From assembly GCA_902800435.1 (NCBI GenBank), contig CADCEQ010000038.1:1-23656 (forward strand): 23,656 nt of DNA, written 5' to 3'. Below are positions 13,048 through 23,250 of this stretch, one piece after another. This DNA comes from an uncultured Prevotellaceae bacterium (GTDB lineage: Bacteria; Bacteroidota; Bacteroidia; Bacteroidales; Bacteroidaceae). Positions within the stretch are counted from its first letter, which is position 1. Each line of letters opens with the position of its first letter. Under the pieces are notes generated by a model. It saw only the letters and a program-made list of their open reading frames with translations, was not told the origin of the DNA and ran no database searches. Position numbers and translations under genes: made by a program.

Positions 13048-16000
13048 CTGATGATTCTTTTATGTCCGTTATAGATATACACTCCGCCCTTTGTCGGCCG
13101 GCTCTGCAGGCGTATGCCCTGAAGCGTGTACCAGCCTTCCTGCTCTGGCAGGCTCACGGGCGCGAAGCTGATGCGGGTAGGCTCGTCGGGCGTACCGCTG
13201 ACGTTATCGGCTCCGTAGGTCAGCACATCGCCCGTCATGGCAATAATCTCACCTTCACGCTCGATGGCGAACGACAGCGGTGCCTTCGAGTCGCCGCTGA
13301 TGCTCATATAGACCACCGAGTCGCCGACGAGGGCTTCGCCGCGCACCTCAGCCTCGGAGAGAGCCAGCAGGCGGTCGCCCTCCTGCAGTTCGACACCGTC
13401 GGTAACGGCAGCCAGCGACATGGTGTTGGCATAGCTGCGCGACGCGGCATCCGTCTCCCTGCTGGATGCAGTCTCGACAATCGTGGAGTTGGTTTCGTAG
13501 AACGGATACTTGAACGTCGTCGTGTTTTCACGCTGGCGGTAGAGCATGTAGCCCTCGCCGGGTTTCATGTACTTCAGGTTGCCCTTCCACTCTGCCTTGC
13601 CGTTGGCGCCTTTCGAGAACATGGCAAACTCCGTCTTGCTCTTCACCACGTCGCCGTCCTCAGCCTGGTCGAAGTAGTCGGCCAGTGCGGTCTGCACGGT
13701 GAGGTTCACCACTGGCGTGTAGCCTATATGGTTCCACCCCTTCTTGACGGTGATGACGCGCTGGTAGGGCTGCCTGAGTGCTGTACCGACGAGCTCGACG
13801 GTGACGTCGTTGGCCACTTTGAGACGGTAGCTGTTGGCCACGCTCAGCGAGTAGTTGGCGGGTTCCGAGTCCGGAGTGGCCGTGCTGCTGCCTGGCGTGA
13901 GGTTGCGCAACCATTCCATATTCTTATAGACCAGCATCAGGCTGTTGGTCTCGTCGACCAGGATATCGCCCTCCTGCCACTTGAATTTCTTAAGCATCTC
14001 GTTGACACCGTCGTTGAAGTCGCTGTTATAGACGTTGAACGATATCCAGTTCCAGCCCTTCTGCAGTGCGAGCTCCTGTATGAACAGGTTGCCGGCCTGC
14101 AGCACGACGGGTTTCTTGATAGTGCCGACCGTGCCGTTGAGGGAGAATTTGATGTCCTCCGAGGGTTGCACCACCATGACCTTTCCTGTTGCGTAGTGCC
14201 ACAGTTTGAACTTCAACAAGTCAGTATTCGACGAATCTTCGGTGTAAAGAGTCATGTAGACCAGTGCCTCGCCCGACAGAGAGGAGTAGCTGACATTGGC
14301 CACGCCCATGCAGCGGCCCTTACTGTCGAAGGCGGCCACCAGGTCGCGCGAGTCGGTGACAACGTCGTCGCCTATCTGCACACGTCCGACGACGCTCATG
14401 GAGTATTGCTTCATGTCGGGATCAACGTACCATTCGGGTGCCTTACCTTCAATGGTAATGTTAAGCATCAGCGGTTCCGACAGTCCGTTCTCGTCGGTCA
14501 GGTAGATGATATGGTCGTAGCTGCCCACATTGATGTCCTTGTTGATAGTGAACGTCAGCCACTGTTCGGACTTCGGCTCTATTATGTCTGACGTCTTGTC
14601 TACGATGAGCCACTTCGGCAGGTTCTCCACCATGTAGGTGTGGGGAGCGCCGCTGTTATTGTTGATGTAGACAGAGAATTCGTAGTCGTAGCCGTCATAC
14701 CACAAGGTGGTTTTGTAGGTCTTCCGCTCCCAGCGCAGCGGGTTGCGGTCGACGTAGATGGCCACGGTGGCCGGCGATGCCATGTAGTTGCCGTTCAGGT
14801 CGGGAATGTCGTAGACGGTGACGTAGACCGAGCGCTTGTTGATGCGCGAGTCAAGCTCGTCGAGGTTCACCAGCAGCTGGTTGTCGCGCCCGACATAGCT
14901 GAAGTTCAGGTTACGCAGTTCCTCGTAGGCCTGTACCGGAGCACCGACGTTCTGGTCAATGTGCTGACGGACGAAGTCGTTGGTATCGACGAAGACGGTG
15001 TCGCGCTTATCGGTTTCCTTGCCGTCCAGGTCGTAGTGTATCTTCTGGCTCAGCACGTAGGGACGCAGCACGATGTCGCCGTTCTTCTGCCGCTCCTGGC
15101 GGTCGAAGTTCAGATAGGTGATGAGGCCCTTCTCCGAGCCGCCGATGGCCTTGGTGCTGTAGCGCTTGATGAGCGACACAGGCAGTGCCTGCTCGAAGAG
15201 GCAGATGCCGTCGAGGTGTCCCGTCATCGCGTTGTACTGGTGCAGCACGTCGTTGTTGAGTCCCTGCTCGTGCCATACCATGTTGCCAAGGTAGAAGTCG
15301 TCGCCCGACATACCGCCGAGGTTCTCGGTCGAGAACTGGGCCTTCAGCACATTGTCGACGTAGATGCTGGCCACCTGGTGAGCGCGGTTGACGGTCATGG
15401 CGTAGTGGTGCCAGGCGTCGTCGCTGTAGGTGTTGCCGAGCTTGAACTCCATGCCGTTCGAGCGGTACTTCAGCGTGTCGGCCTCGAAGCCGATGAAGAA
15501 CTTGTTCTCGGGCGACATGTCGGTCTTGCGGCCCGTGCCGTTGCTCAGCATGGCGCCGCGGCCCTTCACGTCAGTACGGAACCAGAACATCAGCGTGTAG
15601 TCCTGCTCCGACGTGCGGCTGAAGAAGGCGGGCTTCAGCTTCATGCCCTTCACCGGGCGCTGCTCGTTCCAGTCGAGACGGAGCGACATGCCGCGCGGCT
15701 GCGACCATGAGGCGCCGTTCAGCGTCAGGTGTGCCCCTTGTGCCTCGTCGGTGGCAAACTTGCCGTGGCCCTCGTTCATCGGGTAGTAATCGGTCAGTCC
15801 CATCTCGTAGCCCGTCAGCTGCTGGTTGCCATAGAAGTTGAGCAGCGTCTTGTCCATGACACGGTTCCAGATACGGCCCTGCAGCATGCGTCCCTTGAAG
15901 TACTTGCGCTTGCTGACGTCGGTCTGGTTGGTTGAGCCGAAGATGATCGGGCCATAGCCGCTGTAGACGACGCTGTCGAGACTGCCCGACAAGGTGTCGG

Positions 16001-19000
16001 CATAGAGTGTCAGCCGCTTGTTTTTGTTGTCCAGGGCCATGGCCACCTGCACGTAGCCGCTGAAGTCGAGGGGCTGTTCCAATGTCAGCGTACGGTCGTC
16101 GACGACGGCTTTCAGCTGGTTGCGCTTGGTAATCCAGAGCTGCAGCTGCTTGCCGTCCATTCCGTGCGAGAAGACGGGCATGTCGATACCGGTCGTGTCG
16201 GGCTTCACCATCACCTCCACCGTCACGTCCTTGTCGGCGAAGTTACGGCGGGCCTCACTCTGGGCGTAGCCAGAACCGCTAAACAGCAATGCCGGCTCCT
16301 CCTGGATGGAGGTCTCGTTGGTCTCGCCCTTCACCTCGAAGTTGGTGGTCTCGCGCAGGTAGTTATGCTCGATGGGCTCCGAGAAGTTGAACACGATATT
16401 GTCGCCGGCACCCAGTATGCCGTCCTTCGGCTCAGGCGTGCCGAAGAGCTGCGGGCGGCGCGTGTCCTTCACACCGCTGAGCACCTTCGACGTCGAGGTC
16501 AGGTAGCTGTTGCCGTTGCGGCAGAAGAGCACGGCCCTCAGGTCGTAGGCCTTCTCCATGACCACGCCTTCGCCGTAGAAGTCGGTGACGATGTTGCCGT
16601 TCTCAGGAATCATGGCCTTCGTGCCGCTGGCCGGCAGGTAGTACGTAGAGTCAGCATAGAAGGCACAGAGGTTAGTCCAGTAGTCGTCGCCGCGTGTCGA
16701 CTCCTTGTACTGGAACTCAATGTGGTCGAAGTTCTTCTGGTTCTTGTTGAAGCCGCTGATGATGACGGGCATGTGCCAGCCGCGCTGCTTGTCGTAGGCG
16801 GCATCGGTGTTCATGATCCACTTGTCGCCGGGCATAGCAATCTCCACGGGACCGGCTCCCTGCAGGAAGTGTACCGAGAACTCTATCTCCTTCCACATGT
16901 CGATGTCCTCAAGCGAGACGATACCTATCCTCAGGTTCTCGTAGTCGAAGTCCTCGCCGGGCCACACCTCTATCGTCTTTTCCGTCACGCTGCCAGGCAC
17001 CACCATGACCATCGTACCGCCACGCGACAGCGGCATACCGTCCATCATCAGCTTGGCACCCTTCGGGTTCGACGTGTCGTCGAGGTAGAGGTAGAAGAAC
17101 TGCAGCATGCCACCGATGGCCTCGGGCTGCTCGCTCTCGTTGGTCAGGTAGACCTTGAAGCGGGCTGGTTCGTCGAAGGGTACACCGCTGACGCTCTGCT
17201 TGTCGAGCTTGATGTTGGGGTTCTCGATCTTCTTCGTGCGCTCGTCGAGCACGGTGCCCGAACGGTAGAAGTTGGTCACGCGCTCCCCTTCCCACGGACG
17301 TGCGGTGGCACCGCCGCGTGTGCGGTAGACGAAGCCGCGGGCGTATGTCAGGTCGCTCTTGCTCACCTTGCCTACATCGGGATAGCTTACAATGTCGTGT
17401 TTCACCTCGTCGTCCACCTTGTCATAGGCGTTGTAGAAGTTCTTGTTCGAGAACACTTCAAAAGTGCCTTCGCTGCCGTCATTGAACTGGTTCTTCACGG
17501 CATAGACATCTACGACGAGATGGCTCTTCTTGTCCATACTGATGTTGAAGCTCTCCTTGCGGTTGAACTTCTTGTCAGTGCTGTAGGGCGTGTTGAAGTT
17601 ATAGGAGGCTTGCGGCGTCATCTTGAATGTGAACGAGTAGCCGGCCCAGTTTATTTTTCCTTCCTTGATTTTGTTTTCATTATTGTTTGCAGGCCCCACT
17701 TTGTCGTCAGTACCCAAAACCTTGAACAGCCACTTGATTCCGTTGACGAGCAGGTTGGTCGGCGTACTCTCCCAGAAGTAGTGTACCTGCGACGTATAGC
17801 TGATGTCGGCACTGAAATCCTCGCTGTAGGACAGCGGGGCGCCGCCGTCGATGTCGAAGTTCTTAACCAGCGTCGTGGCTTCCAGCTTCTCCTTCTCGTT
17901 GCGGGCTACCATCTCAGCCCACCACAGAGCGCTTTGACAGAATTCGCTGATGCGGTCCTCACGCCCACCCTGATAGCCCTTGGGGAGTATAATCATGTAG
18001 TTGATACCCTCCTGAGCCTTTTCGATGGTCGTATTGTAGAAGTACGTCCAAGAGTCGTCGCCCTTCTCCACCGACTTCGTCGTGTTGACCACGCCGTAAT
18101 TATCGTCGTCATAATCGCGGAGCGACCAGTAGACCACTTTGCCCGTGGAGTCGGCCACGGCCTGGGCGTCATCCTTGCTGCCGGTAAACAGCAACGACTT
18201 GCACTCCTGCTCCAGATTCGGAATCAGCTGACCCAGGATGTAGGCCTGCGAGTGCATGAAAGTAGACTTGATCTTAGGACCAATGGAGAGCACCTCGTCG
18301 CGCACCAGGTGGAACTTGCTCTTGCCGTCGTCACCAGTGCCTTGGGCTATCTCGATCAGGCTGCCAGCCTCACGCGATCCTTCCAATTGCTTCCACATCG
18401 TGTCGTCGATGGCTCGGATGGCCAGCGCCGGCGTCACGACGAAGCTGGTCTCCGTACCGATGTAGACATCGGCGTTGGCACCGACCATGGTGTTGGTTGA
18501 ACTGGTGGAGATGTCACTGTTGGCCGTCATGGTGTAACTGTACGCCTGTTTGCCCGAAGCTGAGAACATCAGGTCGACGTCGAACGCAAAGTCGGATTCG
18601 CCACTATTGATGATACCCGACTCAGGGCCTATTGACGATATGCCGACATACTGATTGACCTTCGTGCCAAAGCCAAATCCCAGCGTCAGGCCGCCGGCAG
18701 CCGACCAGTCGAACGTATAGCCGTACTTCAGCGTCGAGCCACGGCTCAGCTTGGCCGACGAGCCGCCACCGGGCGGGTCGCGCAGAATGTCGACAAGTTG
18801 GGGCTTATCGATGCTCAGAATATCCTTGGCTCCCGGCATGACATACGTATTTAATACATACGCGCGCAATGGGTCGGCCTCAAAGTGTGTGCCGTCGAGT
18901 TCGAGCGTCATGGTGACGAGCTGCAGGGCGTCCTTGCCGGTCAGGCTGTAGGGTGTCTGCCTAGCCTCAAGCATATAGATACGCTCGCCCTGCTTGTCCA

Positions 19001-22000
19001 GGTGTACGGTGTCGCGGTGGGTGGCGCTCACCATGCTGTTGCGGATGGTCACCACGCCGCCCGAGAGTTTGATAATGTCGACAGTATCGCTCTTTGTGTT
19101 GTTGTTATAGTAGTACTTCTCGACGGCCGAAATCTTCACGGGGTACTGCCGCTCGGTGTTGAATACGGGGTAGCCGAAGGTGTACTTCGCCTCCGTCGAC
19201 TTCTCATCGACGGGATAGCAGAGCGGCACCTTCACTTTCTCACCCAACAGGTTCTTGGCCGTATAGTAGTGGTCGCCAAAGTAGTTGAACTTGTCGTAGC
19301 CCAACTGCTGGCGCTCTAGAATGACGGGCGAGCGGTAGATGCGGCTGTACTTGGCGTAATACACCTCTGTCACCTCATGCACCGGTTCGCCTTTGGAGTT
19401 CTTCCATTCGCCCTTGTAGACGTCGCGGTGCTCGGTCAGCGAGTCGGTGAGGTCAATCACGTCGTTGATAGTGCCTTCCTGGAACAGCGTCGGGTAGCCC
19501 TTGGCCGTTATCTGCTGAATCTTCCACTTCACAGGCGGCAGATACACCACATATTCGCCCGTATGCACGTCGGGCTTCACCACCATGCGGTGCTCGGTGG
19601 TGTGAACCTGCGTCTTGTACGTGGAGTCCTTGTCGTGGCTTTTGTGCACATAGACGGAGTCTGTCACCTTCTTTGTGCGGTCGAGAATGTCCCAGACCAG
19701 CCGCGACACGTTGTCGCCCTCCAGTGTGAAGACCATCTCCAGGTTGTCGCCCAGGTTGTTGCGGCCCAGCGAGTTGTCGAGCGGCAGTCCGGCCTGCACA
19801 TTGCCGCCGGCAACGCGGCCGATGAGCTTCACGCGGGTGTCGTCGTAGAAGTAGATGCCGGCCTTGTCGGTCTGGAAGTCATAGTCTTTCGTCGATTTGT
19901 TCTGCTCGTCGGCATAGTACCAGCCGCCGTCGTAGAAATTATGGCCGTCCTTCACGGCCTGAATGTTGTGTTCGCCGGGCAGCATGCGGAAGGCAAACTT
20001 GCCCTCATGGTCGCTCTCAACGGGACCGGCGGCCGTGCGCACCTCGACGCCGTCAACCAGGAAGTGGACGCCCTGCACGGGAATGCTCGTACCGTTGTAC
20101 TGCACGTAGCCTGAGAATTTCACGTTGTTGGTCACCTCGAAATTAACGCCGCTGATATAGTTCTCGCCCGGTTCCGTACCGAAGTTGACAGGCTGCATGC
20201 CCTCAAAGTTGGGAATGTTGGGAGAAACACGGTAGTTGCCCACGCCGGCACCACCCCAGTAGGGCAGGTTGCTCATGATAAAGTGACCGTTAGCGTCGGT
20301 CATGGCTTTGTAGGTCTTACCGTCTTTGCGGTCCTCGGTGATGTTGACCTGACGGTTGGGAATGCCTGTGCCGTCGGGGAACCAGACGTAGCCCTCTACG
20401 GTACACGAAGGCTCGCAGCCGCCCTCCACGGTGTCGCTCTCTTCATAACTGAGGCCCTCGCAGTCGTTGGCTGAGCGCACGTAGTACTCGTAGGTGTGTA
20501 CGGGCGACGTCGTCTTGTCCTCGTACTGCGTGTCGATAATCTTGGGAGATACTGGCTCGAACTTGTCGCCGCTGCCTGCCTTCCTGCGCATGACCTCGAA
20601 GTAGTCTACGGCACCCTCATCGGTGGCCCACTCAAGCAGAGCCGAACTGCGCAAAGGCCTTATCCTGAGCGATTCCTTCAGCACCTTGCCGTGGTTCTCA
20701 TAGTAGAAATCACCAGAAGGCTGCGACGCTCTAAACTCCTTCCACGCCCCAGGTGCCATGTACGTGAACTGGCCTGAGGTGGGATGACTGTTGTCGGAAT
20801 CCCAATTGAACTCCTTGGGAATCCCAGTTGCCAGCCGTCCCTGCTCCTGGCCTAATGTTTTCGTATAGTAGCAGTCGCGGAAGACGGTGCCCACGTCGGC
20901 AGTGGCGTTGGTACGGACCAGGGTGAAGCAGCCTGACGGGCCGATCGACACAGTCCATGGGGCGAAATAGCAGCGGTCCATCACGGTGAAGGCCGTGTTA
21001 CGACGCCAGCCTACCAGACCGCCACAATTGGTGGTGCTCCCGCTCCCTGCTTTAGTAAAATAACCCCTCACCAGACAATTGGAAGCATAGAGGCTACGGT
21101 CTGCTTCGATAGTGGCTACCAGGCCGCCGTGGGTTCCGTCGCCATTTGTATACGACGTGAGATACAAATTCGCCTCACAGTTCTCGATGAACACCGTACT
21201 ACCATCACCAATTATCCTGCCCACTAAGCCGGAGGCAAATTTCCCCGATATCCAAATCTGCGTTTCTGCTACGACGTTCGTAATTGTTGCACCGTCGGCA
21301 ATGAAGCGAAACGGAGCCAAGTTTTCCCCGTGCGTCTGGTCCAAAACGAGGCTGATGGTATTGCCGTTGCCGAGGAAGATGCCCCTGTAGGGATTTGAGT
21401 CAGTACCCACCATCTGACGGTCCGTGGAAATCGTTGGGCTCGCGTCAATCATTATGGCATTCAGCGTTGTCTCGCCTTTGTTCACACGGTAAGTAAAGCT
21501 ATTCCAGTCATTAAGATTCCTGATGATGAAAAGCAGGTCGCCGGTGGCACGCCCGATGGGCGAATTCTTACCGTCGACGACAAGGCGCACATCGTAGCTG
21601 ACGCACGAGCGGTTGAACGACAGTTCCAGCTGACGCTCCTGGCGCTCCTGGGCTGTCACAACACGGCTCAGGCTGTCAACCTGATTTCCGTTGCGGTCGT
21701 ACATCCGCGTGACAACCGACATCTCAGCACGGTCATCCCAGACATAAGTGCAGGAAGAGGCCCCCTCCGGCCCCCGGTATTCCCCTGTCTGGTCGTAGTT
21801 CCACGTCACCCTCACCTTGTGGTCATCCTCATTGCTCCAGGTGGCCTCAACGTCCTTAGGTCTGACGAGCATCAGCGTCTTCAGGCGCGGCATGGCATAC
21901 GCCACCGCCGGGTTGCGGTTCATCGCCCACAACTCTCTCGTCGAGGCACGCACCACGCGGTAGCGAACCAGTGGAATGCCTGTCTTGGCATCTATCAGCT

Positions 22001-23144
22001 CTGGGGTCAGTGAACTAATGAAGGTTTCGTCCTCATACTCATAGTCGGTCTCACTATTGTCGAACTCCACCGAGCCGATGTCAACGAAATCCTCCAGGTG
22101 CCCCGTCAGCGAACGCTGTACAAGGAACATTTCGCCGTCAAGGACGTCGTCGAAGTCCTGGTTGGCAATCTGCCACTTCAGCAGAACCGATGCGTTGCAG
22201 ACCGAGTCGGTTTGCAACGTGGCAGTCAGCAGGCGCGGGTCATGAATCATCGGAGCCTTGGCAAGCGTGATGGAGACGTCGCCCGTCAACTCCTTAGGCC
22301 AGTCGTCTCTGGGCACGTCACCCTCATTCGGCTTGCCAGAGATGACATTGGCAGTAATCGTCAGGTCCTTATGGACGTCGGTGGCCGGAACGGTGACAAA
22401 TCCAGAGTACATGCCTTTATCTAAGGTCACACGGTCAAGCGTCTTCCGCCTGCCAAACTCGTCGGTATAGCTCACCTGTACCGTATTGATTTGACGGTTC
22501 GACACGAACGGTATCTTCAGCATGCCCGACTCGCTGGCATCCGTGGCCGGGAAGGCGTCGTAGGTATCCAGCGTAATCTCGTCGAAGTCCATCGTGCCGA
22601 TTTCCTTCTGGTAGGTTGACGTTGATCCACCACTCTTCCAAAGGGTGGCATCCACATAGAACGTTAACGACTGACCGGCAAAGCTGGTCGGATAGTACCA
22701 GTCCAACTCTGCGTAGCCGTTGTCCTTTCCATTGCGGGTGTGGTGATGCTCCTGCAGAGCGCCTTCATAGATAAAGCAGAGCGGCTTCCAGTAGGTATCA
22801 TTGGTCAGGTACAACAACGAACCAGACTGATAGTTCGTGAAATGCGATATCACATACCCGCTATTTTCACTGTTATACTCGGCAATTTGAAACACGGGCG
22901 TCTTTTTGCCGTCTTTACCAATTACGCCGTAAGTGGCTGAGTGCAACGTGCGATAGGGGCTGGCGTTGGTCGTCATCAGCTTCAGATGCATGCATCCCTG
23001 CCCTTTCTGATACCACGTAAACGCTGTCTTGGGCGAGTCGAAATCACCGTCATCGGCCTGTACCGCCGCCGGCACGGCAAATGCGATGATGGCAAGCAGC
23101 AGGGCTGCCCACCACTGTTTCTGTATATTAACCATATCTCTCAT
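13044..23144 (-). CDS. Giant T9SS-exported multidomain surface protein (LamG, carboxypeptidase-regulatory-like domains)
   Basis: Encodes 3366 aa. The signal peptide ends about Ala30 (PAAVQA-DDG); start at M1 or M4. Order of domains, with rough residues: an N-terminal beta region; fibronectin-like segments (about 298-420, 830-895); a GLUG-like right-handed repeat region (about 545-765: LGNGNTISLVL, SGLVGRI, GGLVGW); two carboxypeptidase-regulatory-like beta domains (about 911-975, 1005-1072); a long uncharacterised core (about 1100-2230); an SbsA-like Ig domain (about 2232, NIVFNFSEPI); two LamG/jelly-roll domains (about 2282-2480, 2485-2675); Ig-like segments (to about 2908); a module shared with the next gene (about 2902-3015); two KGWN repeats (KGWNWISFN about 3027, KGWNHIGYT about 3134); and a T9SS C-terminal signal (GWYTLQGIRL...GGVYIYNGHKRIIR). 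The domains are binding or structural; no catalytic site is recognised. It is the first gene of a four-gene operon, with a strong promoter upstream. Confidence 0.92.
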   Translation of the reverse strand: MRDMVNIQKQWWAALLLAIIAFAVPAAVQADDGDFDSPKTAFTWYQKGQGCMHLKLMTTNASPYRTLHSATYGVIGKDGKKTPVFQIAEYNSENSGYVISHFTNYQSGSLLYLTNDTYWKPLCFIYEGALQEHHHTRNGKDNGYAELDWYYPTSFAGQSLTFYVDATLWKSGGSTSTYQKEIGTMDFDEITLDTYDAFPATDASESGMLKIPFVSNRQINTVQVSYTDEFGRRKTLDRVTLDKGMYSGFVTVPATDVHKDLTITANVISGKPNEGDVPRDDWPKELTGDVSITLAKAPMIHDPRLLTATLQTDSVCNASVLLKWQIANQDFDDVLDGEMFLVQRSLTGHLEDFVDIGSVEFDNSETDYEYEDETFISSLTPELIDAKTGIPLVRYRVVRASTRELWAMNRNPAVAYAMPRLKTLMLVRPKDVEATWSNEDDHKVRVTWNYDQTGEYRGPEGASSCTYVWDDRAEMSVVTRMYDRNGNQVDSLSRVVTAQERQERQLELSFNRSCVSYDVRLVVDGKNSPIGRATGDLLFIIRNLNDWNSFTYRVNKGETTLNAIMIDASPTISTDRQMVGTDSNPYRGIFLGNGNTISLVLDQTHGENLAPFRFIADGATITNVVAETQIWISGKFASGLVGRIIGDGSTVFIENCEANLYLTSYTNGDGTHGGLVATIEADRSLYASNCLVRGYFTKAGSGSTTNCGGLVGWRRNTAFTVMDRCYFAPWTVSIGPSGCFTLVRTNATADVGTVFRDCYYTKTLGQEQGRLATGIPKEFNWDSDNSHPTSGQFTYMAPGAWKEFRASQPSGDFYYENHGKVLKESLRIRPLRSSALLEWATDEGAVDYFEVMRRKAGSGDKFEPVSPKIIDTQYEDKTTSPVHTYEYYVRSANDCEGLSYEESDTVEGGCEPSCTVEGYVWFPDGTGIPNRQVNITEDRKDGKTYKAMTDANGHFIMSNLPYWGGAGVGNYRVSPNIPNFEGMQPVNFGTEPGENYISGVNFEVTNNVKFSGYVQYNGTSIPVQGVHFLVDGVEVRTAAGPVESDHEGKFAFRMLPGEHNIQAVKDGHNFYDGGWYYADEQNKSTKDYDFQTDKAGIYFYDDTRVKLIGRVAGGNVQAGLPLDNSLGRNNLGDNLEMVFTLEGDNVSRLVWDILDRTKKVTDSVYVHKSHDKDSTYKTQVHTTEHRMVVKPDVHTGEYVVYLPPVKWKIQQITAKGYPTLFQEGTINDVIDLTDSLTEHRDVYKGEWKNSKGEPVHEVTEVYYAKYSRIYRSPVILERQQLGYDKFNYFGDHYYTAKNLLGEKVKVPLCYPVDEKSTEAKYTFGYPVFNTERQYPVKISAVEKYYYNNNTKSDTVDIIKLSGGVVTIRNSMVSATHRDTVHLDKQGERIYMLEARQTPYSLTGKDALQLVTMTLELDGTHFEADPLRAYVLNTYVMPGAKDILSIDKPQLVDILRDPPGGGSSAKLSRGSTLKYGYTFDWSAAGGLTLGFGFGTKVNQYVGISSIGPESGIINSGESDFAFDVDLMFSASGKQAYSYTMTANSDISTSSTNTMVGANADVYIGTETSFVVTPALAIRAIDDTMWKQLEGSREAGSLIEIAQGTGDDGKSKFHLVRDEVLSIGPKIKSTFMHSQAYILGQLIPNLEQECKSLLFTGSKDDAQAVADSTGKVVYWSLRDYDDDNYGVVNTTKSVEKGDDSWTYFYNTTIEKAQEGINYMIILPKGYQGGREDRISEFCQSALWWAEMVARNEKEKLEATTLVKNFDIDGGAPLSYSEDFSADISYTSQVHYFWESTPTNLLVNGIKWLFKVLGTDDKVGPANNNENKIKEGKINWAGYSFTFKMTPQASYNFNTPYSTDKKFNRKESFNISMDKKSHLVVDVYAVKNQFNDGSEGTFEVFSNKNFYNAYDKVDDEVKHDIVSYPDVGKVSKSDLTYARGFVYRTRGGATARPWEGERVTNFYRSGTVLDERTKKIENPNIKLDKQSVSGVPFDEPARFKVYLTNESEQPEAIGGMLQFFYLYLDDTSNPKGAKLMMDGMPLSRGGTMVMVVPGSVTEKTIEVWPGEDFDYENLRIGIVSLEDIDMWKEIEFSVHFLQGAGPVEIAMPGDKWIMNTDAAYDKQRGWHMPVIISGFNKNQKNFDHIEFQYKESTRGDDYWTNLCAFYADSTYYLPASGTKAMIPENGNIVTDFYGEGVVMEKAYDLRAVLFCRNGNSYLTSTSKVLSGVKDTRRPQLFGTPEPKDGILGAGDNIVFNFSEPIEHNYLRETTNFEVKGETNETSIQEEPALLFSGSGYAQSEARRNFADKDVTVEVMVKPDTTGIDMPVFSHGMDGKQLQLWITKRNQLKAVVDDRTLTLEQPLDFSGYVQVAMALDNKNKRLTLYADTLSGSLDSVVYSGYGPIIFGSTNQTDVSKRKYFKGRMLQGRIWNRVMDKTLLNFYGNQQLTGYEMGLTDYYPMNEGHGKFATDEAQGAHLTLNGASWSQPRGMSLRLDWNEQRPVKGMKLKPAFFSRTSEQDYTLMFWFRTDVKGRGAMLSNGTGRKTDMSPENKFFIGFEADTLKYRSNGMEFKLGNTYSDDAWHHYAMTVNRAHQVASIYVDNVLKAQFSTENLGGMSGDDFYLGNMVWHEQGLNNDVLHQYNAMTGHLDGICLFEQALPVSLIKRYSTKAIGGSEKGLITYLNFDRQERQKNGDIVLRPYVLSQKIHYDLDGKETDKRDTVFVDTNDFVRQHIDQNVGAPVQAYEELRNLNFSYVGRDNQLLVNLDELDSRINKRSVYVTVYDIPDLNGNYMASPATVAIYVDRNPLRWERKTYKTTLWYDGYDYEFSVYINNNSGAPHTYMVENLPKWLIVDKTSDIIEPKSEQWLTFTINKDINVGSYDHIIYLTDENGLSEPLMLNITIEGKAPEWYVDPDMKQYSMSVVGRVQIGDDVVTDSRDLVAAFDSKGRCMGVANVSYSSLSGEALVYMTLYTEDSSNTDLLKFKLWHYATGKVMVVQPSEDIKFSLNGTVGTIKKPVVLQAGNLFIQELALQKGWNWISFNVYNSDFNDGVNEMLKKFKWQEGDILVDETNSLMLVYKNMEWLRNLTPGSSTATPDSEPANYSLSVANSYRLKVANDVTVELVGTALRQPYQRVITVKKGWNHIGYTPVVNLTVQTALADYFDQAEDGDVVKSKTEFAMFSKGANGKAEWKGNLKYMKPGEGYMLYRQRENTTTFKYPFYETNSTIVETASSRETDAASRSYANTMSLAAVTDGVELQEGDRLLALSEAEVRGEALVGDSVVYMSISGDSKAPLSFAIEREGEIIAMTGDVLTYGADNVSGTPDEPTRISFAPVSLPEQEGWYTLQGIRLQSRPTKGGVYIYNGHKRIIR

Positions 23145-23181
23145 CTTAATTTTATGTTTTGTGTTCTTGGCTATTTGGCTG

Positions 23182-23213
23182 CAAATATAGTGATTTCCCT
23201 CTAAACCACCAAA
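23182..23213 (-). promoter_or_regulatory. Proximal promoter of the giant-protein operon
   Basis: On the - strand TATATTTG (23182-23189) is a perfect -7 box (TAnnTTTG) and TTTG (23210-23213) a perfect -33 box, spaced 20 bp. The predicted start near 23175 leaves a 30-nt AT-rich leader before the ATG at 23144. Confidence 0.85.
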
Positions 23214-23250
23214 TTTTCAGCACATTTTCTTTCATTTTCCGTTGAGCTCA

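Noticed and set aside
13035..18500. Long + strand open frames (518, 356 and 778 aa) opposite the giant gene
   Set aside because: They are antisense shadows of the 3366-aa gene, with the same His/Val-rich bias and no domain, signal peptide or start context of their own.
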